A stretch of 33,461 bases of DNA from an uncultured Bacteroidales bacterium. GTDB taxonomy: Bacteria > Bacteroidota > Bacteroidia > Bacteroidales > Paludibacteraceae. The position numbers and the translations under genes are program-made. Under the pieces are notes generated by a model. It saw only the letters and a list, made by a program, of their open reading frames with translations. It did not search any database and was not told the origin of the DNA. The number at the start of each line of letters is the position of its first letter. Position 1 is the first letter of the stretch. The stretch lies in contig CALMUD010000095.1 in NCBI GenBank assembly GCA_937872735.1, positions 1-33,461 of the forward strand, given 5' to 3'. Shown piece by piece: positions 1-7,789 of this stretch.

Positions 1-539
1 AGCCAAGGAAAGCCACTGGCCCCAGTTCCACCAAAAATAGAACCAATGATAAAAATACGATCACCATCAGAAAAACCATTTGTAAACTGAAGAAACGAAT
101 CTAAGTTAAGCAACTGATTCATTGCGACACATCCCATATTGGGCCTTCCCCGATAACCGATAGTCGTATTCTGTTCCAATTCATTATCCTTGTCAAATAA
201 CAATTGCGACAAGGCCTTGGTCTCTGCTGACTGATTGGCTAAACCAATAAAATCCTTGAATTTCTCGTCTGAATTCGGGATATTCCACCTTTGATAAGCT
301 ATAGGTGTCTTAAAAAACTCATTGGATGTTGCACTAGTATTTTTCACATTTGACTGTATACACTCATATTCTTGCAACAAATTTACGGTATCCGTCAAAT
401 TGCCATTACTTACATCTGAATCTATCAATATGGTCTCAATATCATATTTGCAGTCAACACCAGCAGCCAGCAACAGAGTCAACGATTTAATAACCCGAGC
501 CCCTGTTCCGCCGATTCCAAAAACGTATAATTTACTCAT
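1..539 (-). CDS. Tubulin/FtsZ-like GTPase (Tubulin_2-like), 3' end cut by window edge
   Basis: The frame opens with ATG at 539-537 and runs off the left edge after 179 codons, so only the N-terminal part is visible. Two motifs point to the tubulin/FtsZ superfamily. Residues 7-15 read FGIGGTGAR, a glycine-rich nucleotide-binding loop after the first beta strand. Residues 166-176 read GSIFGGTGASG, matching the tubulin signature GGGTGSG in the variant form seen in Tubulin_2-type proteins. An acidic DSD lies near residue 40. It is the third gene of an operon, 12 bases after a three-helix membrane protein, which itself follows a VWA-like protein. It probably acts in the cytoplasm as a GTP-dependent polymer or switch working with its membrane partners; that role is inference. 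A generic Rossmann or ThiF-like enzyme is the main alternative, but the second motif argues against it. Confidence 0.75.
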   Translation of the reverse strand, partial: MSKLYVFGIGGTGARVIKSLTLLLAAGVDCKYDIETILIDSDVSNGNLTDTVNLLQEYECIQSNVKNTSATSNEFFKTPIAYQRWNIPNSDEKFKDFIGLANQSAETKALSQLLFDKDNELEQNTTIGYRGRPNMGCVAMNQLLNLDSFLQFTNGFSDGDRIFIIGSIFGGTGASGFPW

Positions 540-551
540 TTTTCAACAATT

Positions 552-1022
552 TTAAAATGGAACATTTGCAGCATTATGACTTATTACTCTGTGTTTAGCC
601 AAAAGACGCCAGACAAAAGAAATCAAGACATAAAAAACGCAGGAAACAATAACATTTGACACTCCGAAAAAAATACAGTTGGAAACATTTATTGGCAAAT
701 TTGATGTACCGTCATCTGTCACTTGAATCATCCTGCCGGCATCCAAGTCACCTTTTACCCAAAAATAAGCAACAAGACCTGCAATGGCGGCTGTGATAAG
801 TCCCCAAACTACCCAAGCCCCACATTTAGACTTACTGACTGGAGCGAATTTATAATAAAGGAAAGAAAAAGCTGCCGCTAAGATGAAGGTCAACAACCCG
901 ATACCAAAATAGGTAACAGAATCATCTCCCCCACTACCGTATGAGCCTTTCAAATATTCATTCAAATCATTGCCAAAAATGCTTTTCAGCAATCCATACA
1001 AGAAGCCAAAAATAGTTCCCAT
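552..1022 (-). CDS. Small integral membrane protein of the tubulin-like/VWA operon
   Basis: This 156-residue protein belongs to no family I recognise. It begins with an amphipathic stretch (residues 1-17), followed by a Gly/Ser/Asp-rich segment and then three hydrophobic helices at about 37-59, 67-89 and 116-140. Between helices two and three lies a polar loop of roughly 25 residues, and the tail is short and His/Asn-containing. It is sandwiched between the VWA-like gene (10-base gap upstream) and the tubulin-like gene (12-base gap downstream), so it is almost certainly co-transcribed with both. The context suggests a membrane adaptor linking the cytoplasmic tubulin-like GTPase to the VWA domain outside the inner membrane; this is inference from gene order and topology only. 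Confidence 0.8.
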   Translation of the reverse strand: MGTIFGFLYGLLKSIFGNDLNEYLKGSYGSGGDDSVTYFGIGLLTFILAAAFSFLYYKFAPVSKSKCGAWVVWGLITAAIAGLVAYFWVKGDLDAGRMIQVTDDGTSNLPINVSNCIFFGVSNVIVSCVFYVLISFVWRLLAKHRVISHNAANVPF

Positions 1023-1032
1023 AACTAAAAAA

Positions 1033-2277
1033 TTATTTAATATTTAATTTATAATCGACCAGTGTCCCTTTTCCATTTGGATAAAAGGCATCATACACCC
1101 CTTGCAGAATATATTTGATGCCAAAAGTTTTACTCATTGCACCTTTAGCCGAAACGTCCATCCCAAAATCATCGTTACAGTCATTAATCCAAGCAGGAGG
1201 CTCACTGCAATTCAACTTAATAGATACTTTTTCTCCTCCCGTCATTCTGCGAGGTTGATTGGTATAAACCAAAATCGAATTGGTATAATCTTCATTATCA
1301 TCCTTCAACACCTTTATTTTTTTTATCTTATAATTTTCATCATTCAGTTTGTAATTATTCACGTCCTTCAAATAGATAGAATCTAGTAAAAGTGGCCTAC
1401 AATCAACTCTTAATTGAAAATCATAACTATTCATTTTCTTTTCAATCAAATTGTTTTTCTTTCCAAATTTATCTACCACGACTGATTTCAACTTAACAGG
1501 CCCCGTAATAACCGCAAACTCACGAATAATATCATCATCATGGACACGAAGATATTTTCTATCCTCCCATATTTTAGAAACTCTGTTTCGGTCTCCAATT
1601 ATCCATATATAATAAGGGCGTTTGTCTTTTATGCTTTTAGGTTCATCCTGTATATTGTAATATTTGCCATTAAATTCAGAATAAAGTTGAAGAACCACAA
1701 TTGCCAAATCTGTATGTTTCTTTTTAAAATCAGACACCAACCCACGTATCGTTACCTTCTGGTCGTTCTCATAATCACTGGCATTCTTCCCTTTTCCAGG
1801 AGATAAAATGAAATCAGATACCAGCAAGGATACATCATTCTTTTTAGTATTGTCCAATACAAGTTTCAACACATTTGCAATATCAGAAGAGGTCCTGTCT
1901 CCTCCTGCACTTATAAATGAACTTGTGTTCAGATTTTTCACAACATTACGGAGATCTTGATTCTGAACCGCATGAACGCTGGTATTCACATAATTAAAGG
2001 TGAATTTATTTGACTCATTATCTTTTATTACTTGTAAATAGGAATAAAGAGCATCTTTAAAAGAAGTCGGTCCATTTACGTAACCGTCCATACTCCCTGA
2101 GTTCTCCACATATACATTCACATCTGATTTTGATATATCAGGATTGGATTTTGGCTGTTCCAAAACTTGCACCGTAATGGTATTAGAATCACCTCCTCCT
2201 GCACATTTAATCAAACAAAATATCAACAGCAAAACCGCTACCGATATAATAAGCGTCATTTTTGATTTATCCGTCAT
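1033..2277 (-). CDS. Membrane-anchored von Willebrand A-like protein
   Basis: I chose the ATG at 2277-2275, giving 414 residues, because it puts the hydrophobic anchor (about residues 8-24) directly at the N-terminus; an in-frame ATG at 2337 would add 20 residues before it. Cys25 after the anchor could be lipidated, but the preceding LIK is a poor lipobox, so a simple membrane anchor is also possible. A VWA-like fold follows: residues 58-62 (ENSGS) match the MIDAS motif DxSxS with Glu replacing the first Asp, Thr129 fits the second MIDAS element, and Asp155 in SLLVSDF the third. The C-terminal half has no recognised domain. It is the first gene of the operon with the three-helix protein and the tubulin-like GTPase. 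The VWA part probably lies in the periplasm and binds a protein partner through a metal; the Glu substitution leaves metal binding uncertain. Confidence 0.8.
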   Translation of the reverse strand: MTDKSKMTLIISVAVLLLIFCLIKCAGGGDSNTITVQVLEQPKSNPDISKSDVNVYVENSGSMDGYVNGPTSFKDALYSYLQVIKDNESNKFTFNYVNTSVHAVQNQDLRNVVKNLNTSSFISAGGDRTSSDIANVLKLVLDNTKKNDVSLLVSDFILSPGKGKNASDYENDQKVTIRGLVSDFKKKHTDLAIVVLQLYSEFNGKYYNIQDEPKSIKDKRPYYIWIIGDRNRVSKIWEDRKYLRVHDDDIIREFAVITGPVKLKSVVVDKFGKKNNLIEKKMNSYDFQLRVDCRPLLLDSIYLKDVNNYKLNDENYKIKKIKVLKDDNEDYTNSILVYTNQPRRMTGGEKVSIKLNCSEPPAWINDCNDDFGMDVSAKGAMSKTFGIKYILQGVYDAFYPNGKGTLVDYKLNIK

Positions 2278-2345
2278 ATCTATAATTTTTGTAGTTTCTT
2301 GTAACCGATACAAAGCGCTACAAAAAATGCGGGACAATCTTGTCA

Positions 2346-2460
2346 GTTTTCAAGGTATCGCCAAACACCTAACACCCAAACAAGAAAGCCCGCACGCATG
2401 GCACAGGCATTCACGTTCTTGTGTAATAGGTGTTTTCTAAAATTGGCGATTTCTGAAAAC
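2346..2460. repeat. Imperfect inverted repeat of 115 bases
   Basis: Four matched blocks pair in order around a centre near 2403. They are GTTTTCA (2346-2352) with TGAAAAC (2454-2460), ATCGCCAA (2357-2364) with TTGGCGAT (2443-2450), AAACACCTA (2363-2371) with TAGGTGTTT (2427-2435), and CAAGAA (2381-2386) with TTCTTG (2416-2421). Loop and spacer lengths differ between arms. It could be a decayed small mobile element with terminal inverted repeats, a structured RNA or a recombination site; the sequence alone does not decide. Confidence 0.7.
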
Positions 2461-2603
2461 TATCCACAAAAAGCAAACGCTTCGTATTTATCTCTATTTC
2501 TTTATTGTTTACTGCATACTATCTAATTTTATGTAAAAATACTAAAAATTGTAAATAATCAGCAAAATTAACACGGAAAATAGACAATAAACATAAGCAC
2601 CAC

Positions 2604-2728
2604 TGCGTGCGGGCACAAAAACATGTTCTAAATAGAACAGAACAAAGGTAGAAAAGAAAAATAGAAACATTGCAAGAACCACAAGGCTTGCAAATCCGAT
2701 TTTTTAGCTCTTTTCTTGCCCCCACGCA
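2604..2728. repeat. MITE-like element with 11-12 base terminal inverted repeats
   Basis: TGCGTGCGGGCA at 2604-2615 pairs with TGCCCCCACGCA at 2717-2728 with one mismatch, bounding about 125 bases. Inside are a short palindrome (GTTCTA at 2625-2630 with TAGAAC at 2633-2638) and a hairpin (TTGCAAG at 2670-2676 with CTTGCAA at 2687-2693). A further inverted copy of the 11-mer lies at 2388-2398. The layout fits a non-autonomous repeat or a structured RNA; copy number elsewhere in the genome is unknown. Confidence 0.5.
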
Positions 2729-2730
2729 CA

Positions 2731-2766
2731 AAAAAACTCCCGACCTTACGGCCGGGAGTTTTTTTA
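2731..2766 (-). terminator. Intrinsic terminator after alpha-glucan phosphorylase
   Basis: ACTCCCG (2736-2742) pairs with CGGGAGT (2753-2759), with an extra CC/GG pair inside the stem. The stem is flanked by runs of six A on one side and seven T on the other, so it can work in both directions. It lies about 20 bases past the phosphorylase stop codon and closes the glycogen operon. Confidence 0.88.
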
Positions 2767-2785
2767 TTATCTGTAAATGTTCTGA

Positions 2786-5356
2786 TTAAGAGAACCAGCG
2801 TACATAGCAGAAGTCCATACGGTGAGGCAGATCCTTTGACAAAGGATACATACGGTATGAACCACGATAAGAGCCAGCCTTCTCCACACGGTCATCAACC
2901 TGGAAGTAAAGCTTGGTACCCTCCTTCTTGACCAACTTGGCAGGGACTGTACGATCAAGCACATCCTCGTTCTTGGCATTGCGGGTGATGAGCACCATAT
3001 CCACACCAATACTGTCCACAAGGTCTGGATCCTTGACATCGATGACAGCATTCAGAGAGAATGGCTGACCGACAGCAGGAACATACATACCCTTCTCGAG
3101 CGTGTTGGTAGAAACAATCTCAATATTGTCCCAAGCGCGAGCCACCTTCAACTGCCATGCGGCAATCTCCTTAGCCTTGGCAAAGTTGTTGGCAGAAACA
3201 AGTTTGAACTGTTTCTCCAGCTTGGAATAGAACTTCTCCTCATAATCCTCAATCATACGGGTTGTGGTGTAGTGAGGGGCAATCTTTGCGATAGAGTTCT
3301 TGATAACCTGAATCCACTCAGGAGAGTAGCCTAGACTGTTGACTGCATAATACTTAGGAACAATCTCATTCTCCAGTATGCGGTAGATGGTAGCGGCATC
3401 AAGCTGATCCTGCTGACCTTGGTCAGTATAGGTACGCTTCTCGGTCAATGCCCATCCGGCACCCTCGCGATAGCCCTCAAGCCACCAGCCGTCAAGCACT
3501 GAGAAGTTGACAACACCGTTCATCAAAGCTTTCTCGCCTGATGTACCAGATGCCTCCAACGGACGTGTAGGAGTGTTCAACCAGATGTCGACACCCGAAA
3601 TCAATATCTTGGCAAGCGCCATGTCATAGTTTTCCAGGAAGAGAATCCTGCCCTGGAACTGAGGCATACGCGAAATCTCAACGATACGCTTGATAAGACC
3701 CTGACCTGCTCCATCGGCAGGATGTGCCTTGCCGGTATAGATAAACTGGACTGGGCAATGCTCGTTGTTCACAATCTTGGCCAGACGGTCGAGGTCGGAG
3801 AACAACAGATGCGCACGCTTGTAGGTGGCAAAACGACGGCCGAAACCGATAGTCAGCGCCTTAGGGTCCACCTTGTCGAGGATAGACATGATTTGGGCAG
3901 GGTTGCCTTCATTCTGCATCCATCCCTTGCGATATTTTACCTCAACAAAGTTCATCAGACGAGCCTTCAGAGACTTCTTGATGTTCCAGATTTCCTCATC
4001 TGGCACCTTGTAGATGGCTTTCCAGATTTCCTCATCAGACTGATGGTCACGGAAACTGCCTGCAAACACCTCATCATAGAGGTCCTGCCATTTCTGGTCA
4101 GCCCATGTTGGCATATGTACACCGTTGGTAACATAGCCCACGTGCAATTCCTCTGGGAAGTAGCCTTTCCAGATAGGGGCAAACATCCGCTGTGAAACCT
4201 CGCCATGCAGCTTGCTCACACCATTTACCTCTTGGCAGCACTTGCAAGCGAATACACTCATTGAGAACTTCTCGTCCTTGTTGCCGGCATTCTCGCGGCC
4301 AAGGTCCATCAGGTCGTCCCAAGAGATACCCAGCTTGCCTGGGAACTTATACATATATTTGCCGAAAAGACCTTCGTCAAACTTATCATGGCCGGCAGGA
4401 ACCGGTGTATGAACCGTATAAATGGAAGACGCACGGACTGCAACCAGAGCCTCGTTGAATGAAAGACCCTTCTCCTCGATATAGTTGCACAAACGCTGCA
4501 AGTTGATAAGGGCGGCATGGCCCTCGTTGCAGTGGTAAATGTCCTGGTTGATGCCCAACTTCTTGAGCATATAGATACCGCCGATGCCGAGCATATACTC
4601 CTGCTTCAGACGGTTCTCCCAGTCACCACCATACAACTGATGCGTAATGGCACGGTCCCACTCACTGTTCTTGTCGAGGTCTGTATCCATCAGGTAGAGA
4701 GATACACGGCCGACAGCCACTTTCCAGATGTTGGCATAAATGATACGGTCATAGAAAGGTACCTCCAGAATCATTGGGTTGCCATTGGCATCGGTAACCT
4801 GCTCCAACGGCAGCTTGGTGAAGTCCTGTGGCTCATAAACGGCGATCTGGTCGCCATTCATTGACAATGACTGAGTGAAATAGCCGTAACGATAAAGGAA
4901 ACCGACTGCTGTCAGATTGACATTGCGGTCGCTGGCTTCCTTCAGGTAGTCACCTGCCAACACACCCAAGCCACCAGAATAAATTTTGATGACATCCGTC
5001 AAACCATACTCCATACTGAAGTAGGCGATAGATGGCTGAGTCTTGCTAGGCTTTTTGGTGACATAATCCTTGAATGAGTCATACACATCATCGATACGAC
5101 GCATCAGAGAAGCGTCCTTCTCGACACTCTCCAATTTGTCGAAATCGACCTGTTCCAAAAAGGTGACAGGATTCTTGCCGCACTGCTCCCATACCTCAGA
5201 ATCGATACTGTTATAGAGGTCAGTAACCTGGCTGTTCCATACCCACCAAAGATTACGGGCCAGCTCCTCCAGCTTATGCAGCTTTGCAGGAACCTTACCC
5301 TTTGTGCTGATCGGTTTCCAGTCAGGACAATTTACACGGTTAGTTTGAATTTCCAT
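2786..5356 (-). CDS. glgP: Alpha-glucan (glycogen) phosphorylase, GT35
   Basis: This 856-residue protein catalyses phosphorolysis of alpha-1,4-glucans to glucose-1-phosphate in the cytoplasm. It carries the shorter bacterial phosphorylase architecture, with SIAYFSMEYGL in the N-terminal half, FGRRFATYKRAHLL in the middle, and the pyridoxal-phosphate site EASGTSGEKALMNG, in which Lys609 should form the Schiff base. Classical glycogen phosphorylases read EASGTGNMKFALNG here, so this is the divergent subfamily common in Bacteroidota. The last hundred residues or so are a beta-rich extension after the catalytic core. It lies 45 bases downstream of the GT3 glycogen synthase gene and before a strong terminator, so synthesis and breakdown of storage glycogen appear to be co-transcribed. 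Confidence 0.95.
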   Translation of the reverse strand: MEIQTNRVNCPDWKPISTKGKVPAKLHKLEELARNLWWVWNSQVTDLYNSIDSEVWEQCGKNPVTFLEQVDFDKLESVEKDASLMRRIDDVYDSFKDYVTKKPSKTQPSIAYFSMEYGLTDVIKIYSGGLGVLAGDYLKEASDRNVNLTAVGFLYRYGYFTQSLSMNGDQIAVYEPQDFTKLPLEQVTDANGNPMILEVPFYDRIIYANIWKVAVGRVSLYLMDTDLDKNSEWDRAITHQLYGGDWENRLKQEYMLGIGGIYMLKKLGINQDIYHCNEGHAALINLQRLCNYIEEKGLSFNEALVAVRASSIYTVHTPVPAGHDKFDEGLFGKYMYKFPGKLGISWDDLMDLGRENAGNKDEKFSMSVFACKCCQEVNGVSKLHGEVSQRMFAPIWKGYFPEELHVGYVTNGVHMPTWADQKWQDLYDEVFAGSFRDHQSDEEIWKAIYKVPDEEIWNIKKSLKARLMNFVEVKYRKGWMQNEGNPAQIMSILDKVDPKALTIGFGRRFATYKRAHLLFSDLDRLAKIVNNEHCPVQFIYTGKAHPADGAGQGLIKRIVEISRMPQFQGRILFLENYDMALAKILISGVDIWLNTPTRPLEASGTSGEKALMNGVVNFSVLDGWWLEGYREGAGWALTEKRTYTDQGQQDQLDAATIYRILENEIVPKYYAVNSLGYSPEWIQVIKNSIAKIAPHYTTTRMIEDYEEKFYSKLEKQFKLVSANNFAKAKEIAAWQLKVARAWDNIEIVSTNTLEKGMYVPAVGQPFSLNAVIDVKDPDLVDSIGVDMVLITRNAKNEDVLDRTVPAKLVKKEGTKLYFQVDDRVEKAGSYRGSYRMYPLSKDLPHRMDFCYVRWFS

Positions 5357-5401
5357 TTTCTTTCTTATTTTTTAATCTAATAAAATTCTATGATAAATAG
5401 T

Positions 5402-7180
5402 TTATTGTTTTTTCGATTTGGTAGCCGTCTTTGCGACTGAACCCACAGTGGTTTTTTTTGCCGCTGGTTTCTTGGCTGCCGCTGGCTTGGCAGCTACAGT
5501 CTTCTTAGCTGCTGGCTTAGTGGCAACCTCATTGACAGAGGCCGCAGCTGCAGAAATCTTGGTAATGTCACTACCCGTAGCAAAGGAGAAAGCCTCCAGA
5601 TAATACTTGACAAAATTTTGCCATGAACCTTTCTGGGCGATAGCCGCTGCCTTGGCACGACATTTCTCGGCCTGAGCTGGAGTCAGCTGAGCAAAACGGA
5701 GCACCTCATTGCGAATATTGTCAATCACCTCATTGCGGTTGGCATCATCGCGGTGCAGCACGGCCACTCCATTCTCAATCGATTCTGTACCTTCCGATAC
5801 CCACAGACCGAAGCCTGCCAAATCGGTGGTGATAGTAGGCACCCCAAAGGCGGCACTCTCCATTGGGGTATAACCCCATGGCTCGTAATAAGACGGGAAC
5901 ACCGTCATATCAAGTCCAATCAGCAAATCATAATATTCCTTGTTGAAAATGCCATCGTGACCATCAAGATAAGATGGGATGAACACTACTTTCACCTTGT
6001 CCTTATCATTGTTTTGCAACTGGAAATTATTGAGTGCCTGCAGTATGGCATCATATTGGGGCTGATGCAGCTCATGCGTGGTACGGATGTCGGCAAACTG
6101 GAACTTCTGCTTAGGATGTGCCAACTTATCCTGCAAATCCTTGCGTGGACCATTAATCCAGTCAGGAATCATGATAAACGCCACAATCTGACGTTTGAGG
6201 TCAAGATTCTGGTTCAGGCGCTGCAAGGTCTCGATAAACACGTCAATACCTTTGTTTCGGAATTCCATTCGGCCACTGATACCCACATAGAGGGCATCCT
6301 CATCAATCTTGTAACCCAGCAGCGTTTCAGTAACGGAACACAATTCAGCACGGGCCTGTTCACGGGCTGCTTCATATTGGACTCCCTTTGGCACAAAGTC
6401 ACCCTCAAATCCGTTGGGAGTAACCACATCAGGAGCCTTGCCCAGCAGCTGCTTGCACTCGCGGGCTGTAAACTTGCTCACAGTAGTAAAGCAATCGGCA
6501 CGGAGCGCACCCTGCTTTTCCACTGCATGCTGAGCCTTCACACCCAACTCATATGCCATCTGGTCTCCATTGTAATTGTCAAAATATTGGTAAAGCTGCT
6601 TGCCATTGAAACAAATGGAGCGGCCCACCGTTGTTGCATGGGTAGTAAAGACTGTCTTGATACCCAGCTTGACTCTCTTGAGATATAAAAGTCCGGAAGC
6701 CGTCATCCACTCATGGAACTGGGCCACCGACTGTGACTTATTGATGTCAAAGTAATTGGCAAAATGCTCAACCACCTTGGCAGCGGCATAGCCAAACATG
6801 ATGGAATTGGCATAATCTTCGCCAGTTCCAAGTGAATCTATTGAAAAATCAGCCCATAAATGGTAAAGGACGGCATCCTTCTCACCCCATAGGGCTTTGA
6901 AATCGACTAAAACAGCAATAGGTTTACCTGGAACAGCCCAACGGCCCACCTTGACCAAAAGGCCATCTTTGGCCGCCTGCTTTCGCCAATCAGCCAACAG
7001 GGAAGTGTCCTCCACAAAGACTGGATGATTATTGATATTGAAGTCTGGTCCTATGAATACAACACGGTCGCCAAACACTTTGCCAAGAGACTCGGCCACT
7101 GAAGATAGGACAGTATAGATGCCACCAACCCGGTTGCATACCTCCCAACTTGTTTCGAATATATAATTTTCCTGTTTCAT
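5402..7180 (-). CDS. Glycogen synthase, eukaryote-like GT3 family, with Lys/Ala-rich tail
   Basis: The 592-residue protein resembles fungal and animal glycogen synthases rather than bacterial GlgA. It has FETSWEVCNRVGGIYTVLSS at residues 8-27 in place of GlgA's KTGGL loop, then TTHATTVGRS, CFTTVSKFTARE, DVVTPNG and, near the C-terminal end of the core, a YYEPWGYTPMESAAFG acceptor region with the paired acidic residue. It should transfer glucose from a nucleotide sugar (UDP- or ADP-glucose; not decidable here) to glycogen in the cytoplasm. Residues 544-592 form a low-complexity tail rich in Lys, Ala, Pro and Thr that is reminiscent of histone H1 tails. It is upstream of glgP in the same operon. 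No branching enzyme or pyrophosphorylase gene is in the window. Confidence 0.92.
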   Translation of the reverse strand: MKQENYIFETSWEVCNRVGGIYTVLSSVAESLGKVFGDRVVFIGPDFNINNHPVFVEDTSLLADWRKQAAKDGLLVKVGRWAVPGKPIAVLVDFKALWGEKDAVLYHLWADFSIDSLGTGEDYANSIMFGYAAAKVVEHFANYFDINKSQSVAQFHEWMTASGLLYLKRVKLGIKTVFTTHATTVGRSICFNGKQLYQYFDNYNGDQMAYELGVKAQHAVEKQGALRADCFTTVSKFTARECKQLLGKAPDVVTPNGFEGDFVPKGVQYEAAREQARAELCSVTETLLGYKIDEDALYVGISGRMEFRNKGIDVFIETLQRLNQNLDLKRQIVAFIMIPDWINGPRKDLQDKLAHPKQKFQFADIRTTHELHQPQYDAILQALNNFQLQNNDKDKVKVVFIPSYLDGHDGIFNKEYYDLLIGLDMTVFPSYYEPWGYTPMESAAFGVPTITTDLAGFGLWVSEGTESIENGVAVLHRDDANRNEVIDNIRNEVLRFAQLTPAQAEKCRAKAAAIAQKGSWQNFVKYYLEAFSFATGSDITKISAAAASVNEVATKPAAKKTVAAKPAAAKKPAAKKTTVGSVAKTATKSKKQ

Positions 7181-7245
7181 ATCTCACAAAAATAACACAG
7201 ATTGAATGCCATTGGATATCCGAAATGGCTACAAATGTGACCTAA

Positions 7246-7626
7246 TTATTTTGAAGCTACAAGTTCAATCTCCACTAGCGCATTTTTAGGCAGGGCCTTT
7301 ACTGCAACGCAAGAACGTGCAGGAGGATTTTGCGAGAAAAAAGAGCTGTAAACGTCGTTAAATTCTGAAAACTGAGCTATATCGGAAAGGAATACGGTTG
7401 TCTTTACCACGTCATCCATCGTGAAGCCTGCAGCCAAAACAATGGCCTTGAGATTGAGCAGAGCCTGCTCGGACTGGCTCTTGATATCGTCGCCTGCCAG
7501 GCTACCCGTTGCAGGCACCAAGCCCAACTGTCCGGAAGTGTAAAGCACTCCACCCGCCATAACGGCCTGACTATAGGCTCCGATAGCGGCTGGCGCATTT
7601 CCCGTTGATATAATCATCTTTTTCAT
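7246..7626 (-). CDS. ridA: RidA family enamine/imine deaminase
   Basis: At 126 residues this has the full length of the RidA (YjgF/YER057c/UK114) family. Key positions are conserved: Arg104 in PPARSCVAV, which binds the substrate carboxylate in RidA, Cys106, and Glu119 in LVEIELVA. The family hydrolyses reactive 2-aminoacrylate and related imines made by PLP-dependent dehydratases, protecting PLP enzymes in the cytoplasm. It lies between lptD (163 bases upstream on the same strand) and the glycogen synthase gene (65 bases downstream). Placement before a PLP enzyme (GlgP) may be coincidence. Confidence 0.93.
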   Translation of the reverse strand: MKKMIISTGNAPAAIGAYSQAVMAGGVLYTSGQLGLVPATGSLAGDDIKSQSEQALLNLKAIVLAAGFTMDDVVKTTVFLSDIAQFSEFNDVYSSFFSQNPPARSCVAVKALPKNALVEIELVASK

Positions 7627-7684
7627 TTGCTATTAATTACACCGAATGCGTCAAGTATCACAACTCAACGCACCTGCATTATCT

Positions 7685-7718
7685 TATGTGTGTAAAATTA
7701 TAATTTTTTTCACACATA
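7685..7718. terminator. AT-rich hairpin between lptD and ridA
   Basis: TATGTGTG (7685-7692) pairs with CACACATA (7711-7718), with further A/T pairing inside. It lies about 70 bases past the lptD stop codon, where an end of the lptD transcript would be expected. The U-run after the stem is inside the loop and not behind it, so terminator function is uncertain; it could also be a protein-binding palindrome upstream of ridA. Confidence 0.35.
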
Positions 7719-7789
7719 TAAAATAATTTAATATTACAATTTGATATAAAATGACTTATTAAGAATATAAATGCCATCAAAAATCAATA

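Larger units (their letters stand above)
2278..2785. other. Gene-free region with nested inverted repeats
   Basis: About 500 bases lie between the VWA-like gene and the alpha-glucan phosphorylase gene without a convincing gene. The stretch contains a large imperfect inverted repeat (2346-2460), three copies of the 11-mer TGCGTGCGGGC or a one-mismatch form (2388-2398, 2604-2614, 2718-2728), and the terminator of the glycogen operon (2731-2766). A 70-codon open frame on the minus strand inside it is Cys/Phe-rich and looks like non-coding repeat sequence. The VWA operon promoter must lie near 2280-2345 but I found no exact TAnnTTTG there. Confidence 0.7.

Noticed and set aside
2519-2731. 70-codon minus-strand frame in the repeat region
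   Set aside because: It is Cys/Phe/Leu-rich, lies across the inverted repeats and has no recognisable domain; it is better explained as non-coding repeat DNA.
5753-6688. 311-codon plus-strand frame
   Set aside because: It is fully antisense to the GT3 glycogen synthase, has low-complexity His/Ile-rich translation and no domain; a shadow of the real gene.
7187-7194. TATTTTTG on the minus strand as promoter of the GT3 gene
   Set aside because: It ends only six bases before the start codon, leaving no room for a normal transcription start and leader.
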